Positions 1 to 7,325 of a stretch of DNA of 19,308 bases are shown piece after piece. The DNA is from CBFDCQ01 sp965603355 (GTDB taxonomy: Bacteria > Hydrogenedentota > CAZGCA01 > CBFDCQ01), in assembly GCA_965603355.1 (NCBI GenBank), contig CBFDCQ010000063.1, positions 1-19,308 of the forward strand, given 5' to 3'. The position numbers and the translations under genes are program-made. The notes under the pieces were generated by a model. It saw only the letters and a program-made list of their open reading frames with translations. It was not told the origin of the DNA and searched no databases. The first letter of the stretch is position 1; each line of letters begins with the position of its first letter.

Positions 1-1
1 A

Positions 2-604
2 AGTCTGGAGGGGTACGTCTTTGAGCCGATCGAAAGAACCTACGAGCCGCTGGCGGCGGATGCGGTTAACCAGGATTTCACAGGAACGGCTCCGTATGAG
101 ATCTCTGGCACAGTGGCCTTGGTCGGCGGCCCCGCGTCTGTGACGGAGGTCACGTTGACACTGAACGGTGACGCGACTGACACAACGAGCCCGGCTTCGG
201 ACGGCAGTTATAGCCTCGCAGCACCGCCCGACGGGGACTACACCGTCACGCCAAGTCTGGAGGGGTACGTCTTTGAGCCGATCGGAAGAACCTACGAGCC
301 GCTGGCGGCGGATGCCGTTGACCAGGATTTCGCAGGAACGGCCCTTTTTGACATCTCGGGTACGGTCGCGTTGGTGGGCGGTCCCGATTCGGTGACCGAC
401 GTCACGTTGACGTTGAGCGGTGATGCGACTGACACGACGAGCCCCGCTGCGGACGGCACATATAGTTTCACGAACCTTGAGGACGGTGACTACGCGGTTA
501 CGCCGAGCCTTGGTTTGTACGACTTTGACCCGGTAAGCAGGCCGTACTCGCCCCTGGACTCCGACCAGACCGGCCAGGATTTCACAGGCACATACGTGCC
601 GCCC
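2..604 (+). repeat. Tandem 252-bp (84-codon) in-frame repeat, about 2.4 copies
   Basis: The unit beginning at the ISGTV codons starts at 101 and again at 353, exactly 252 bp apart. The SLEGY/SLGLY segment recurs at 2, 254 and 506 with the same period. The partial first copy and the second copy are nearly identical in DNA, while the third is diverged. This indicates recent duplication or homogenisation. More copies probably lie upstream of the window, and assembly collapse is possible here. Confidence 0.93.
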
Positions 605-1882
605 CCTGTGGCCGCACTCAGCGCCAGCGTGACAAGCGGGATCCGACCGTTGACGGTGGACTTCACGAACGAGTCTACGGGAGCGATAACCTCTCTGCTA
701 TGGGATTTCGGCGATGGGTACACGAGCACACAGCAAGATCCATCGCACCCGTACTACTTCACCGGCGATTTCACAGTGACCCTGACTGCAACCGGCCCGG
801 GTGGGTCTGACAGCGCAACTGCTGTTATCGACGTCGATCAGGGCGCGGGCGCCAGGAAGCACATCATAAATGGCGTTAAGGTATTCTACACAACGCCCAC
901 CTGTTTCGCGTGTTATGACGACCTTAACGATACGCTGCTCGTTTCCGTCTGGGGCGACGAGCCGGGCGTTCTGAACGTGATCGCCACTCCGGACGCTCCC
1001 GCTTTCTGGAGCTCACGGTGCGATATTGTCATCGACGCGCCGGATACCGTCTTTAAGAAGATCAAGCTCAAAGGCAGACTCGAGACGGATCTGTATGTGT
1101 GCGGCCAGGTCAGTTACGTCCGCAACTTCATGCTGAAGTACGGTCACGTCGGCGGCACGCTGCATTACGGTGAGTCGTTTGGCCTCGGCAGCGGGGCAGT
1201 CGATGCGCCCAAGAAAATCCTCATAAAGAAGGGGGATACTACGGCGCCGGTCCTTGGAATGACCTATCCGCCGCTTCGTGCCGCTTCTGCACTTCTTGAG
1301 GACGGTCTGGGTATGGTCGACCTGCCTGCACAGCTGAAATTGAAGCCTTTCGACGCAATTCTGCTCGATGAGGAGCTCGATTACGACGAAGAGCTCGGTT
1401 ACGACGAAGACTTCGATGCCGATGATGAAGATGTCGATGATAAGGATGCCGAGACCAAAGCGGCGTACACCGTCGATATCGGTGACATCAAGGTGACATA
1501 CAGCGAGCCCGATTGTTTGGCGTACGAGAACGACACCGACGGCACGTTGACGATCCAGATCACCGATAGTGACGGCACCTTGAAGGTAATCTGTGGCCCG
1601 GAAGCGTACCTCCATTGGGGCGACCATTGCGATATATATATCGATGCGCCGGATGCCTCGGTCAAGACAATGAATCTGAAGGGCAGACTTGAAACGCAGC
1701 TCTATGTCTGTGGCGAGGTCGATTACGTAAAGAACTTCAAGCTGAAATACGGCTGCGTTGGCGACACGGAGTTCTACGGTGAGGACTTTGGCCTGTTCCA
1801 AACAGCGCCAATCGAGCTCCCGAACAAAATATTGATCAAGTGGGGGTGGATGACTGCGCCGGTGCTCGGCGTGGAACCCTAG
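2..1882 (+). CDS. Large repeat/PKD surface protein, 3' part (5' end outside window)
   Basis: The frame is open from base 2, so the start lies before the window; the GTG at 113 is internal. What is seen, in order: 84-residue repeats of a carboxypeptidase-regulatory-like/SdrD-B-like beta type (ISGTV...DGDYTVTPSL...QDFTGT), one PKD domain at about 596-844 with the hallmark WDFGDG, then two copies (about 863-1258 and 1478-1873) of a domain I do not recognise. The two copies share KGRLET, LYVCG, a KYG motif, ILIK and APVLG, and are joined by a strongly acidic linker (about 1340-1450) rich in Asp, Glu and Tyr. There is no C-terminal LPXTG, PEP-CTERM or hydrophobic anchor. The modular build indicates an exported, probably cell-surface or extracellular protein, and PKD domains commonly mediate binding. 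The last codon is 15 bases from the end of the convergent dprA. Function is unknown; coding status is secure. Confidence 0.9.
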   Translation, partial: SLEGYVFEPIERTYEPLAADAVNQDFTGTAPYEISGTVALVGGPASVTEVTLTLNGDATDTTSPASDGSYSLAAPPDGDYTVTPSLEGYVFEPIGRTYEPLAADAVDQDFAGTALFDISGTVALVGGPDSVTDVTLTLSGDATDTTSPAADGTYSFTNLEDGDYAVTPSLGLYDFDPVSRPYSPLDSDQTGQDFTGTYVPPPVAALSASVTSGIRPLTVDFTNESTGAITSLLWDFGDGYTSTQQDPSHPYYFTGDFTVTLTATGPGGSDSATAVIDVDQGAGARKHIINGVKVFYTTPTCFACYDDLNDTLLVSVWGDEPGVLNVIATPDAPAFWSSRCDIVIDAPDTVFKKIKLKGRLETDLYVCGQVSYVRNFMLKYGHVGGTLHYGESFGLGSGAVDAPKKILIKKGDTTAPVLGMTYPPLRAASALLEDGLGMVDLPAQLKLKPFDAILLDEELDYDEELGYDEDFDADDEDVDDKDAETKAAYTVDIGDIKVTYSEPDCLAYENDTDGTLTIQITDSDGTLKVICGPEAYLHWGDHCDIYIDAPDASVKTMNLKGRLETQLYVCGEVDYVKNFKLKYGCVGDTEFYGEDFGLFQTAPIELPNKILIKWGWMTAPVLGVEP

Positions 1883-1897
1883 CACGCTTGTTCCCAC

Positions 1898-2872
1898 TCA
1901 CAGATCGAGTTTGAGCTGTGGCTGTTCGCCCTGCGAGCAAGCTGCGGCGAAGAGCGGTGACAGGTCCGGTTCACCCTTCATCCCGAGTACCGTGATCGGT
2001 GTCCCTCCCTCGCTGATGAGTAGCCGGTTGCCGGCGGGTGTTGACCGGGTGGTCGCGCTGGCACCCACGAAAAGGGGCTTTCGCAGACGTAATGCGTTGC
2101 GACCGGCGTTGATAGCGCCACCCCTCACCTGCGTCTCGACGACCAGCACGGCACCCGCAAGCGCACAGATCGTCCGGTTGCGCGTCAGAGCGGTATGGCG
2201 GCTCAGAAGCGAATCGGGAGCTGATTCCGACAGGATGAGAGCCCTTTCCTCAAGGACGTGGCGTCCGGGAAAACCCGGTTTGCGGCGGAATCTGAGGATG
2301 CCGTAAGGCAGAACCATGGTCGTCGTACCACCACCCTTGAGCGCGGCGGTATGGGCAAGCGAGTCTATCCCCTCGGCGTACCCGCTGACGATATTGAACC
2401 CCTCAGCTGCTATCTCCCCGGCGCATGCTGTAGCCGCACGTTTCGCTTTCCTCGACGGGTTTCGCGTCCCGACAACGGCGATTCCGGGCTTATCCAGCAG
2501 CGTAGCGTCGCCAGCCAGGTACAGAATGTGCGGGGCGTCATCACCAAGAGAGTCGAGGAGTCCAGCCGGGTAGGCTTCATCCGCGACAGTCAACACCGAG
2601 ACGCCGGCACGTAAAGCTCTGGACGTTAGCCCGTTTGCCAGCTTGAGCGCTCGTTTTCGGTTCGCGAGGTCGAGTTCCGCGCCGGCAGGCATGTCGTACC
2701 GCGCGAGAAGCTCCCGTTTGCGCATCTCGAAGAAGCGGGTGATCGGGATGTCCAGAGCGCGATTCCGCGCCGCAATAGAATGTATCGTACGACGCCCTAT
2801 ACCGCGCAGATAAGGCAGCGCAAGCCAACAGCTTAGCTCGAGGAAACGTTCGTCGGTAATCTCGTCGTTCAT
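1898..2872 (-). CDS. dprA: DNA processing protein DprA (Smf family), short form
   Basis: DprA binds incoming single-stranded DNA in the cytoplasm and loads RecA during natural transformation. The 324-residue protein has an N-terminal helix-hairpin-helix-like segment (LPYLRGIGRRTI, about residues 18-29) followed by the Rossmann-like DprA fold: VVGTRNPS, then SGYAEGIDSLAH, then a TRNRTI segment and VVETQVRGGA. The order and spacing match the family. The fold ends about 30 residues before the stop, so the C-terminal winged-helix domain found in many DprA proteins seems absent. The start is the ATG at 2872 with an AGGGG just upstream; spacing is short, so the start is only moderately certain. It lies 79 bases downstream of the receiver/GGDEF gene on the same strand and may share its transcript. 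No other competence gene is visible here. Confidence 0.92.
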   Translation of the reverse strand: MNDEITDERFLELSCWLALPYLRGIGRRTIHSIAARNRALDIPITRFFEMRKRELLARYDMPAGAELDLANRKRALKLANGLTSRALRAGVSVLTVADEAYPAGLLDSLGDDAPHILYLAGDATLLDKPGIAVVGTRNPSRKAKRAATACAGEIAAEGFNIVSGYAEGIDSLAHTAALKGGGTTTMVLPYGILRFRRKPGFPGRHVLEERALILSESAPDSLLSRHTALTRNRTICALAGAVLVVETQVRGGAINAGRNALRLRKPLFVGASATTRSTPAGNRLLISEGGTPITVLGMKGEPDLSPLFAAACSQGEQPQLKLDL

Positions 2873-2951
2873 GCCCCTGCCGCGTCTCTACAATTCGTAA
2901 CAGAAGGTCGGAACAACGGGATCAAAAGGGCTAGCCAGGGAGAAACTGCTA

Positions 2952-3881
2952 TCAGGACGCCGTCGATAGGCGATTCCCGACAACTCGCTTTTCAGGGTCC
3001 TTCGCCGCTTCGGCGAGAGCGTCGCTCGCCCCCTTCAGCAAGCTTTCCCCCTCCAACTGATCGCCACTGAAAGAGCACACACCCACATGGATTGACACCT
3101 TCGAAGCAGCCGACGGATAAGAGAATAACGTCTCCTCGATCTGCGAACGTACCTTGTCAGCGTAAGAAAGCGCGTCGTCGAGCGTAGTATGGGGCAGAAG
3201 CGCCCAGAACTGGGCATCTTCGAAACGCGACACGGTATCGAAGGAACGCGAATGAGTCTTTAGAATCATACCGAGCTCCGCTATGATGTCCTCCTCGCGC
3301 GCTTCACCGACTGAATCCTCCAGCTCCTTAAACTCGCCCATCTCGATCATCACGCACGACAGCGGGTAACCGTAGCGGGTCGCCCTGTCAGTCTCCTCGT
3401 CGAGCCGCTCGCAGAAATATCGCGTGTTGCGCAGCCCGGTAAGCTCGTCCGTGTAAGTCTGGTCGCGCAGTTCGACATTCTGCATGCGCAGGCTGTCCTG
3501 CAGCTTCTTGGCCCTGAGCGCAGCCCGTACGCGGGCCATGACAATAAGCAGGTCGTAAGGTTTGGTTATATAATCGTGCGCGCCGATGTCGAGACCGCCC
3601 GTCACCTCCTCAATCGTACCCTTAACCGTAACGAAAATGACCGGTATGTCCCGGGTTCTATCGTCAGACTTAAGTTCCTGGCAGACCTCATAACCGTTCC
3701 TGCCCGGCATAACGACGTCCAGGAGAATCAGGTCAACATCGCCCTTGCGGGCAGTCGAGAGCGCTTGATCGCCGTTGTACGCGCCCACCGCACGGTACCC
3801 TTCGCTCTCCACGACCTCAACCAGGATATCGACTTCGTCCTTCTCGTCATCTACGACAAGGATTCTCGGCACGTTTAACAT
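2952..3881 (-). CDS. Response regulator with intact receiver and degenerate GGDEF domain
   Basis: Numbering is from the ATG at 3881 (309 residues). Residues 1-125 form a two-component receiver with all key positions: acidic pair D11/D12, phosphoacceptor D55 (LLDVVMPG), T85 and K107 (TKPYD). A short helix leads to a GGDEF-type domain (about 140-300) that is clearly degenerate. The active-site GG(D/E)EF is replaced by EDAQF (221-225), and the metal and guanine-binding positions are replaced in IEMGEFKELED. The RxxD inhibitory-site motif survives as RSFD (212-215), five residues before that position as in active cyclases. The protein should therefore be unable to make cyclic-di-GMP but may bind it; this is inference. 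A TTG start at 3899 with its own AAGGAGG upstream is an alternative, adding six residues. A good promoter lies just upstream. Confidence 0.93.
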   Translation of the reverse strand: MLNVPRILVVDDEKDEVDILVEVVESEGYRAVGAYNGDQALSTARKGDVDLILLDVVMPGRNGYEVCQELKSDDRTRDIPVIFVTVKGTIEEVTGGLDIGAHDYITKPYDLLIVMARVRAALRAKKLQDSLRMQNVELRDQTYTDELTGLRNTRYFCERLDEETDRATRYGYPLSCVMIEMGEFKELEDSVGEAREEDIIAELGMILKTHSRSFDTVSRFEDAQFWALLPHTTLDDALSYADKVRSQIEETLFSYPSAASKVSIHVGVCSFSGDQLEGESLLKGASDALAEAAKDPEKRVVGNRLSTAS

Positions 3882-3929
3882 GTCCGCTTTCCCTTCCAAA
3901 GGATAGATCCCTCCTTGTACCTCATATAT

Positions 3930-3958
3930 ATTATACCGCGCAGGACGTGAATTTGCAA
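3930..3958 (-). promoter_or_regulatory. Sigma-70-type promoter of the receiver/degenerate-GGDEF gene
   Basis: On the minus strand a -35 TTGCAA (3958-3953) and a perfect -10 TATAAT (3935-3930) are separated by exactly 17 bases. Transcription would begin near 3923, leaving a short leader with AAGGAGG before the start codon. This is the best promoter match in the window. Confidence 0.7.
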
Positions 3959-4135
3959 ATCTCGGGCTGGGCAGACTGCGGCAAAGCGCTGCGTCTTGGA
4001 TCTGATTTCTAGCTATGTGCCTCTTTTGTGCCCGTCATGCAGTCCAATCTACGCAGCCTCTTGCCTGAGGCGGTCTCGAGCAAGATGGACGCAAAACTGG
4101 GTCACTCGGTTGCCGTAACTGTCCACGAATAGAAC
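3959..4135. other. Intergenic region without a gene
   Basis: Together with the promoter and terminator on either side this makes a gene-free stretch of about 317 bases (3882-4198). I see no convincing ORF. Two short overlapping inverted repeats (GCCTC/GAGGC and TCTTGC/GCAAGA, near 4055-4090) could form weak hairpins, but nothing links them to a known element. Confidence 0.5.
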
Positions 4136-4163
4136 GTGGGGGCTCGCGAATACGAGCCCCCAC
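4136..4163 (-). terminator. Hairpin terminator after the lipoprotein gene
   Basis: A perfect 11-bp inverted repeat (GTGGGGGCTCG at 4136-4146, CGAGCCCCCAC at 4153-4163) encloses a 6-base loop, 35 bases past the stop codon of the lipoprotein gene. On the minus strand it is followed by GTTCTATTCG, which is only mildly T-rich. It is therefore a strong stem but an imperfect intrinsic terminator; it could equally act as a 3' stabiliser. Confidence 0.65.
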
Positions 4164-4198
4164 ACGCAGCCAGCTCATCGAGAATCAGCCTTCTCTAA

Positions 4199-5416
4199 CT
4201 ATGGGGCGCAGATATAGCCGTTATCGACCTCGCCGTCGACGTAGTTCTCATTGACCATCGTGAGCGCCCTATTGATTTCTCTCGGTTCGTAGTCGCTCTC
4301 GCAATCTCCGAGTACCACGTTCGCCTCATAGACCAGGTCACCGACCGTCCAGCCGTCGAACGCGGTGCCTGTACCGCAGAGCACCTGATCGGCGAGCAGA
4401 CCGGGATTTTCGGCAAAATCCGGATCGGTTGCGTCGAAACCGAGCGTGAGAGACAAGGCCAGCAACTGACCCGCAAACACGCCCGCCTCAGTCTTACCGG
4501 TCGGGTCCACATAGTCGGATCGGAGCACACGAGGCTTTCTACCGGTAGGCAGGAAATCCTGCACGGCCTCGGAACTGGTGAACATCATCGTATAACCGGC
4601 CTCACACCCGATGACCAAACCATCCGGGAAGGCGATGTCAAACCACTCGTCTCGGTAGCAACCCGGGTTCTGGCCGTGGCAGATCGTGCCCCAACCGCCC
4701 TGGGTCTGGGTCCTGAACCCACCGTCCTCCTCCTCACAGCACTTCAGTCTGTAAGTTATGGTGGAATACCAATCCGGGGTGCCCGGATCGATGATAATGT
4801 CTCCGCCCCACGCAGTCTCGGTCTGAACAATGTTTCCGCCGCCATCAAGCAGGGCGACAGTCGCGTGCGCGAAAATCAGCACTACCACGTCGCATTCTGC
4901 GTGCTCCAAGCCGAGATCGGTGAACGGAACGGCGAAGGTGTGTTCCTCAACCGCTTCGCCCTCTTCTGCCTCGAAATTGTACGCGAAATCGCCCGGGATC
5001 GGAGCGTCGTTACCCTGTCCGTAGCCAGGGTAATCATTCCAGGCGAAACCCACGTGCACATTGGCTTCCAGTATGACCCAGCCACCAACCGTAGTATACG
5101 GCACGTAGAGGTAGTCGCGGTCATTCAATGCCCCGATGTCACCGACATCTATGGTCTCGTCAGCGGTCAGGGGCCATCCTACGATTACTCCCCCGCAGAC
5201 GTCAAATTTTGGCTCGATGCCGGCTGTGGCGCTGGCTTCCACTTTCAGCGACCCGGAAGAGCCGACGGGCGAATCTCCCAATGTGCCTGAGTCTCCTCCA
5301 CTTCCCGACGAGCAGCCGGACAAGACCAGGGACAAAAGCACGACTCCCAAAACTCCAAGAGCAAGGGCTCCTCGGAGGCCCATCTCAGTTCCTTTCGCAC
5401 TTCGTCTAATACGCAT
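4199..5416 (-). CDS. Secreted lipoprotein with Cys-rich C-terminal domain
   Basis: The start is set at the ATG at 5416 (405 residues) because AAAGGAGGAG lies about ten bases upstream; a second ATG 11 codons in (MGLRG) has AAGGA before it and is also possible. A basic N-terminus, a hydrophobic stretch and the lipobox LSGC (Cys35) mark a type II lipoprotein signal, followed by a Gly/Ser linker. Residues about 50-235 look like a beta-rich extracellular domain (DVGDIGALNDRDYLYV, then GGWVILEANVHVG, ending in TAWGG). The C-terminal part carries TQTQGGWG, several Cys residues, GQLLALSLTLGFD and ENYVDG. From memory, this combination recurs in surface proteins of several phyla without a known function. 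It is probably anchored in the envelope and exposed. It is followed by a strong hairpin. Function is unknown. Confidence 0.88.
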   Translation of the reverse strand: MRIRRSAKGTEMGLRGALALGVLGVVLLSLVLSGCSSGSGGDSGTLGDSPVGSSGSLKVEASATAGIEPKFDVCGGVIVGWPLTADETIDVGDIGALNDRDYLYVPYTTVGGWVILEANVHVGFAWNDYPGYGQGNDAPIPGDFAYNFEAEEGEAVEEHTFAVPFTDLGLEHAECDVVVLIFAHATVALLDGGGNIVQTETAWGGDIIIDPGTPDWYSTITYRLKCCEEEDGGFRTQTQGGWGTICHGQNPGCYRDEWFDIAFPDGLVIGCEAGYTMMFTSSEAVQDFLPTGRKPRVLRSDYVDPTGKTEAGVFAGQLLALSLTLGFDATDPDFAENPGLLADQVLCGTGTAFDGWTVGDLVYEANVVLGDCESDYEPREINRALTMVNENYVDGEVDNGYICAP

Positions 5417-5648
5417 TCCGAATACTCCTCCTTTTTGCCTGAACAGGGAGAAAGTCCACTCTCCCGCTATCCATGATGGTATACTCACAAAGAGACACCG
5501 ACGATGCCTAACCACCCCCTCCCTTTGTCACTACGTGAGTCTGAGAGCGCCGCACTTCCTGCATGTGGACATAGGCAGAATACGACGCTCCCTCTCGACT
5601 AAGAACATGCCCGACATAACGCAGTCCGGCACTGAGGTACAAATCGGA
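5417..5648. other. Leader of the lipoprotein gene and gene-free stretch
   Basis: This is part of the 554-base gap between the HgdB-like gene and the lipoprotein gene. Just upstream of the lipoprotein ribosome binding site, a small hairpin GGGAGA/TCTCCC with an 8-base loop can form in the leader (about 5445-5466). A poor -10-like TATACC lies near 5480. ORFs on both strands here have no recognisable protein character. Nothing else is supported. Confidence 0.45.
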
Positions 5649-5698
5649 ACTTGCACCTCTCCCGACGGCGATCTTTCTTGATAGAGGGAGGTGCAAGT
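5649..5698 (+). promoter_or_regulatory. Inverted repeat covering the ribosome binding site of a small ORF
   Basis: A perfect 11-bp inverted repeat (ACTTGCACCTC at 5649-5659, GAGGTGCAAGT at 5688-5698) encloses 28 bases. The outer bases nearly continue the pairing. The right arm includes most of GGGAGGTG (5686-5693), a good Shine-Dalgarno sequence eight bases before the ATG at 5702. In an RNA from the + strand the stem would hide that site. It could alternatively be a protein-binding operator or a relic of a mobile element. Confidence 0.5.
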
Positions 5699-5701
5699 GC
5701 C

Positions 5702-5857
5702 ATGCCGAAAGCGCACGTCTTACGTAACTCAAGGTGCAGCAGGCTTCTAGCCGGCTGGGCTCGTAATCGGGCCCGCGCTTATGTTGCATTATACAAACAC
5801 TGGCTCCGCAAATTCAACGGTGATCCGGGCGTAATAGCCTGGTACGCAAGCTCTTAG
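5702..5857 (+). CDS. Possible small basic ORF (51 aa), unknown
   Basis: The ORF begins with ATG preceded by GGGAGGTG at a spacing of eight bases, a strong ribosome binding site, and runs 51 codons. The product starts MPKAHVLRNSRCSRLL, is rich in Arg, Ala and aromatic residues, and ends in WYASS; I recognise no family. It has no neighbour within 100 bases on its strand, and no promoter is evident. The only argument for coding is the ribosome binding site, which lies in a hairpin arm. It may be a decayed gene or chance. Confidence 0.25.
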   Translation: MPKAHVLRNSRCSRLLAGWARNRARAYVALYKHWLRKFNGDPGVIAWYASS

Positions 5858-5881
5858 GATGGGAATCGGAAAATGGGACGT

Positions 5882-5903
5882 CATGTTGGAATAGATCAAC
5901 ATG
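5882..5903 (-). terminator. Weak terminator-like hairpin after the HgdB-like gene
   Basis: CATGTTG (5882-5888) and CAACATG (5897-5903) form a perfect 7-bp stem with an 8-base loop, about 67 bases past the stop of the leftward gene that ends at 5971. On the minus strand the stem is followed by ACGTCCCATTTTCC, so the T-run is displaced. It is a plausible end of the long dnaA-side array, but not a strong one. Confidence 0.38.
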
Positions 5904-5970
5904 TCCGCCGGCTGATATGGGTCCTGATAACCAGTCGCAACGTCGCGAGATAGGTTTCACCCGAGCGCCA

Positions 5971-6954
5971 TTAGCCTCTAAGCATCTCTACGAAAGCTTC
6001 CATCCTGACCTTGGTGCGAGAGTCAACGCAACCCGGTCTGTCGCCCTCGATGGTCAGGATCGGCACGGCGACCTTCTCGCGCAGTATCAGATCCTCGATC
6101 TGGCGAAAACAGAAACTCTGCGTGTAATGTATGAGCCCGTGGATGTCTCGTTTCTCGACCGCATCCCCGATGTCCTCAATCCGGCGGAATATGCCATAGG
6201 GATACGTGTACGCGGCGTACTGTTCCACGAGGTCGTCAGCCGCCTGGGGCATCCCGAACTGTCTCGGTATCTCGTTAAACACTATGCGGGCGCCGATGCT
6301 CTCCACCACGGCATGGAAATCGGACAGGATCGGGGGCACGCCAATGTACCCGAGACGAACGCCGCCCTCATTGGGTTTCCTGGCTGTGGCTTCGGCCAGA
6401 AAACTGTCCACTTTCCGGTCATACTCCCGCCAATCGCCCTCGAAATCGCTGGAATTGAGCAGAAACAGGAGGTTTTCTTCACCCGTTACGACGTTGTCGC
6501 GCCATGTCAACTCGTCTAGCCGCTGCAGCTTATTGCGGAGCGGTTTCAGCTCATTTTTCACCGCCATGGTGGCGTCCCACGATGTCCCAAGCGCCTCGAC
6601 GAGCTTCTCGATCTGCAGTCGCAGCAGGTCCCGGTCGGCATCGTAAGGGTACGCGAACGGTATGACGCTGATACCCCGCAGCTCCAGGGTCTCCATTAGC
6701 GCGTGCGTGTTGCTGCAATCGCCCTGGGTTACTGCTATTACCGCGTCAACGTCGCGCAGCTCCGCCGCGATCGTGTATATGCCCTTGATCCAGGTGCAGA
6801 TGTTCGCCGGGTAGCCCGCAACCTCTGCGCGTTCCACCAGCGAAAGAGGATCATCGCTTGTGACGAACACGTTGTTCAGGTCTACCGGGACGTCGCCGGC
6901 CGCGAACACCGCCTCGACCGGTATGGTTGTGGTTATGCCAATCTTACGATTCAT
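5971..6954 (-). CDS. 2-hydroxyacyl-CoA dehydratase subunit D/HgdB-family Fe-S protein
   Basis: This 327-residue protein matches the HgdB/FldC-type fold: an N-terminal IPVEAVFAAG-DVPVDLNN segment, conserved cysteines C53 (NICTW), C80 (QGDC) and C282 (QSFC), and the family ending DxRTKVRMEAFVEML. In the family three cysteines hold a [4Fe-4S] cluster and the enzyme dehydrates 2-hydroxyacyl-CoA using electrons from an ATP-driven activator. Here there is no second subunit and no activator (HgdC/FldI type) next door. The protein may therefore belong to the poorly characterised single-subunit branch (related also to benzoyl-CoA reductase-type proteins), and substrate cannot be inferred. It lies 56 bases after the ybjQ-like gene and looks like the last gene of the array. 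No strong ribosome binding site precedes the ATG. Confidence 0.85.
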   Translation of the reverse strand: MNRKIGITTTIPVEAVFAAGDVPVDLNNVFVTSDDPLSLVERAEVAGYPANICTWIKGIYTIAAELRDVDAVIAVTQGDCSNTHALMETLELRGISVIPFAYPYDADRDLLRLQIEKLVEALGTSWDATMAVKNELKPLRNKLQRLDELTWRDNVVTGEENLLFLLNSSDFEGDWREYDRKVDSFLAEATARKPNEGGVRLGYIGVPPILSDFHAVVESIGARIVFNEIPRQFGMPQAADDLVEQYAAYTYPYGIFRRIEDIGDAVEKRDIHGLIHYTQSFCFRQIEDLILREKVAVPILTIEGDRPGCVDSRTKVRMEAFVEMLRG

Positions 6955-7010
6955 TGGTAGGTCTCAGAAAACGGCCGATTCCCGGCCAGCAGGAGCCCGC
7001 CCTGGAGGTG

Positions 7011-7325
7011 TCACTCGACCCTGACCGCCGTGCCGTACACGAGCAGCTCGGCCGCGCCCTGCATCATACTCGTCGTCGTGAACCTAACACAAACAATGGC
7101 GTTGGCGCCGAGACCCTCTGCCTGCTCTGCCATGCGGTCCAGGGCTTGTTCGCGCGATTCGGCCATCATCTTCGTGTACTCTTGGATTTCGCCCCCGGCG
7201 ATGTTCCGCAAGCCTGCCATGATATCCTTGCCAATATGGCGCGCCCTGATCGTGTTGCCCTTGACGAGCCCCATAGTCCGGACGATCTCTTTCCCCGGAA
7301 CCTTGTCAGAACTGACGATTATCAT
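7011..7325 (-). CDS. YbjQ/UPF0145 family protein
   Basis: The 104-residue product has the YbjQ-family pattern: an N-terminal strand (MIIVSSDKVPGKEI) followed by GLVKGNTIRARHIGKDIMAG, GGEIQEYT, then EALDRMAEQAEGLGANAIVCVRF and a C-terminal YGTAV strand. Length fits the usual 100-110 residues. These small cytosolic proteins form beta-barrel oligomers; a metal-binding role has been suggested but no biochemical function is firmly known. Its ATG overlaps the stop codon of the anti-sigma gene (ATGA, 7325-7322), so it is very likely translationally coupled to it. Confidence 0.9.
   Translation of the reverse strand: MIIVSSDKVPGKEIVRTMGLVKGNTIRARHIGKDIMAGLRNIAGGEIQEYTKMMAESREQALDRMAEQAEGLGANAIVCVRFTTTSMMQGAAELLVYGTAVRVE

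Noticed and set aside
1013..1897. A 294-codon open frame on the minus strand
   Set aside because: It is antisense to the duplicated domains of the surface protein, whose internal repeats confirm the + frame.
1899..1920. A hairpin CACAG/CTGTG as a terminator between the surface protein and dprA genes
   Set aside because: The stem is short, has a mismatch, lies inside the dprA 3' coding end and lacks a T-run.
5136..5681. A 181-codon open frame on the + strand
   Set aside because: It is mostly antisense to the lipoprotein gene, and its product is Pro/Arg/Ser-rich without any domain.
5740..5830. A tRNA-like look in the gap upstream of the lipoprotein gene
   Set aside because: No acceptor, D and T arms can be paired with the right spacing, and no conserved T-loop sequence is present.
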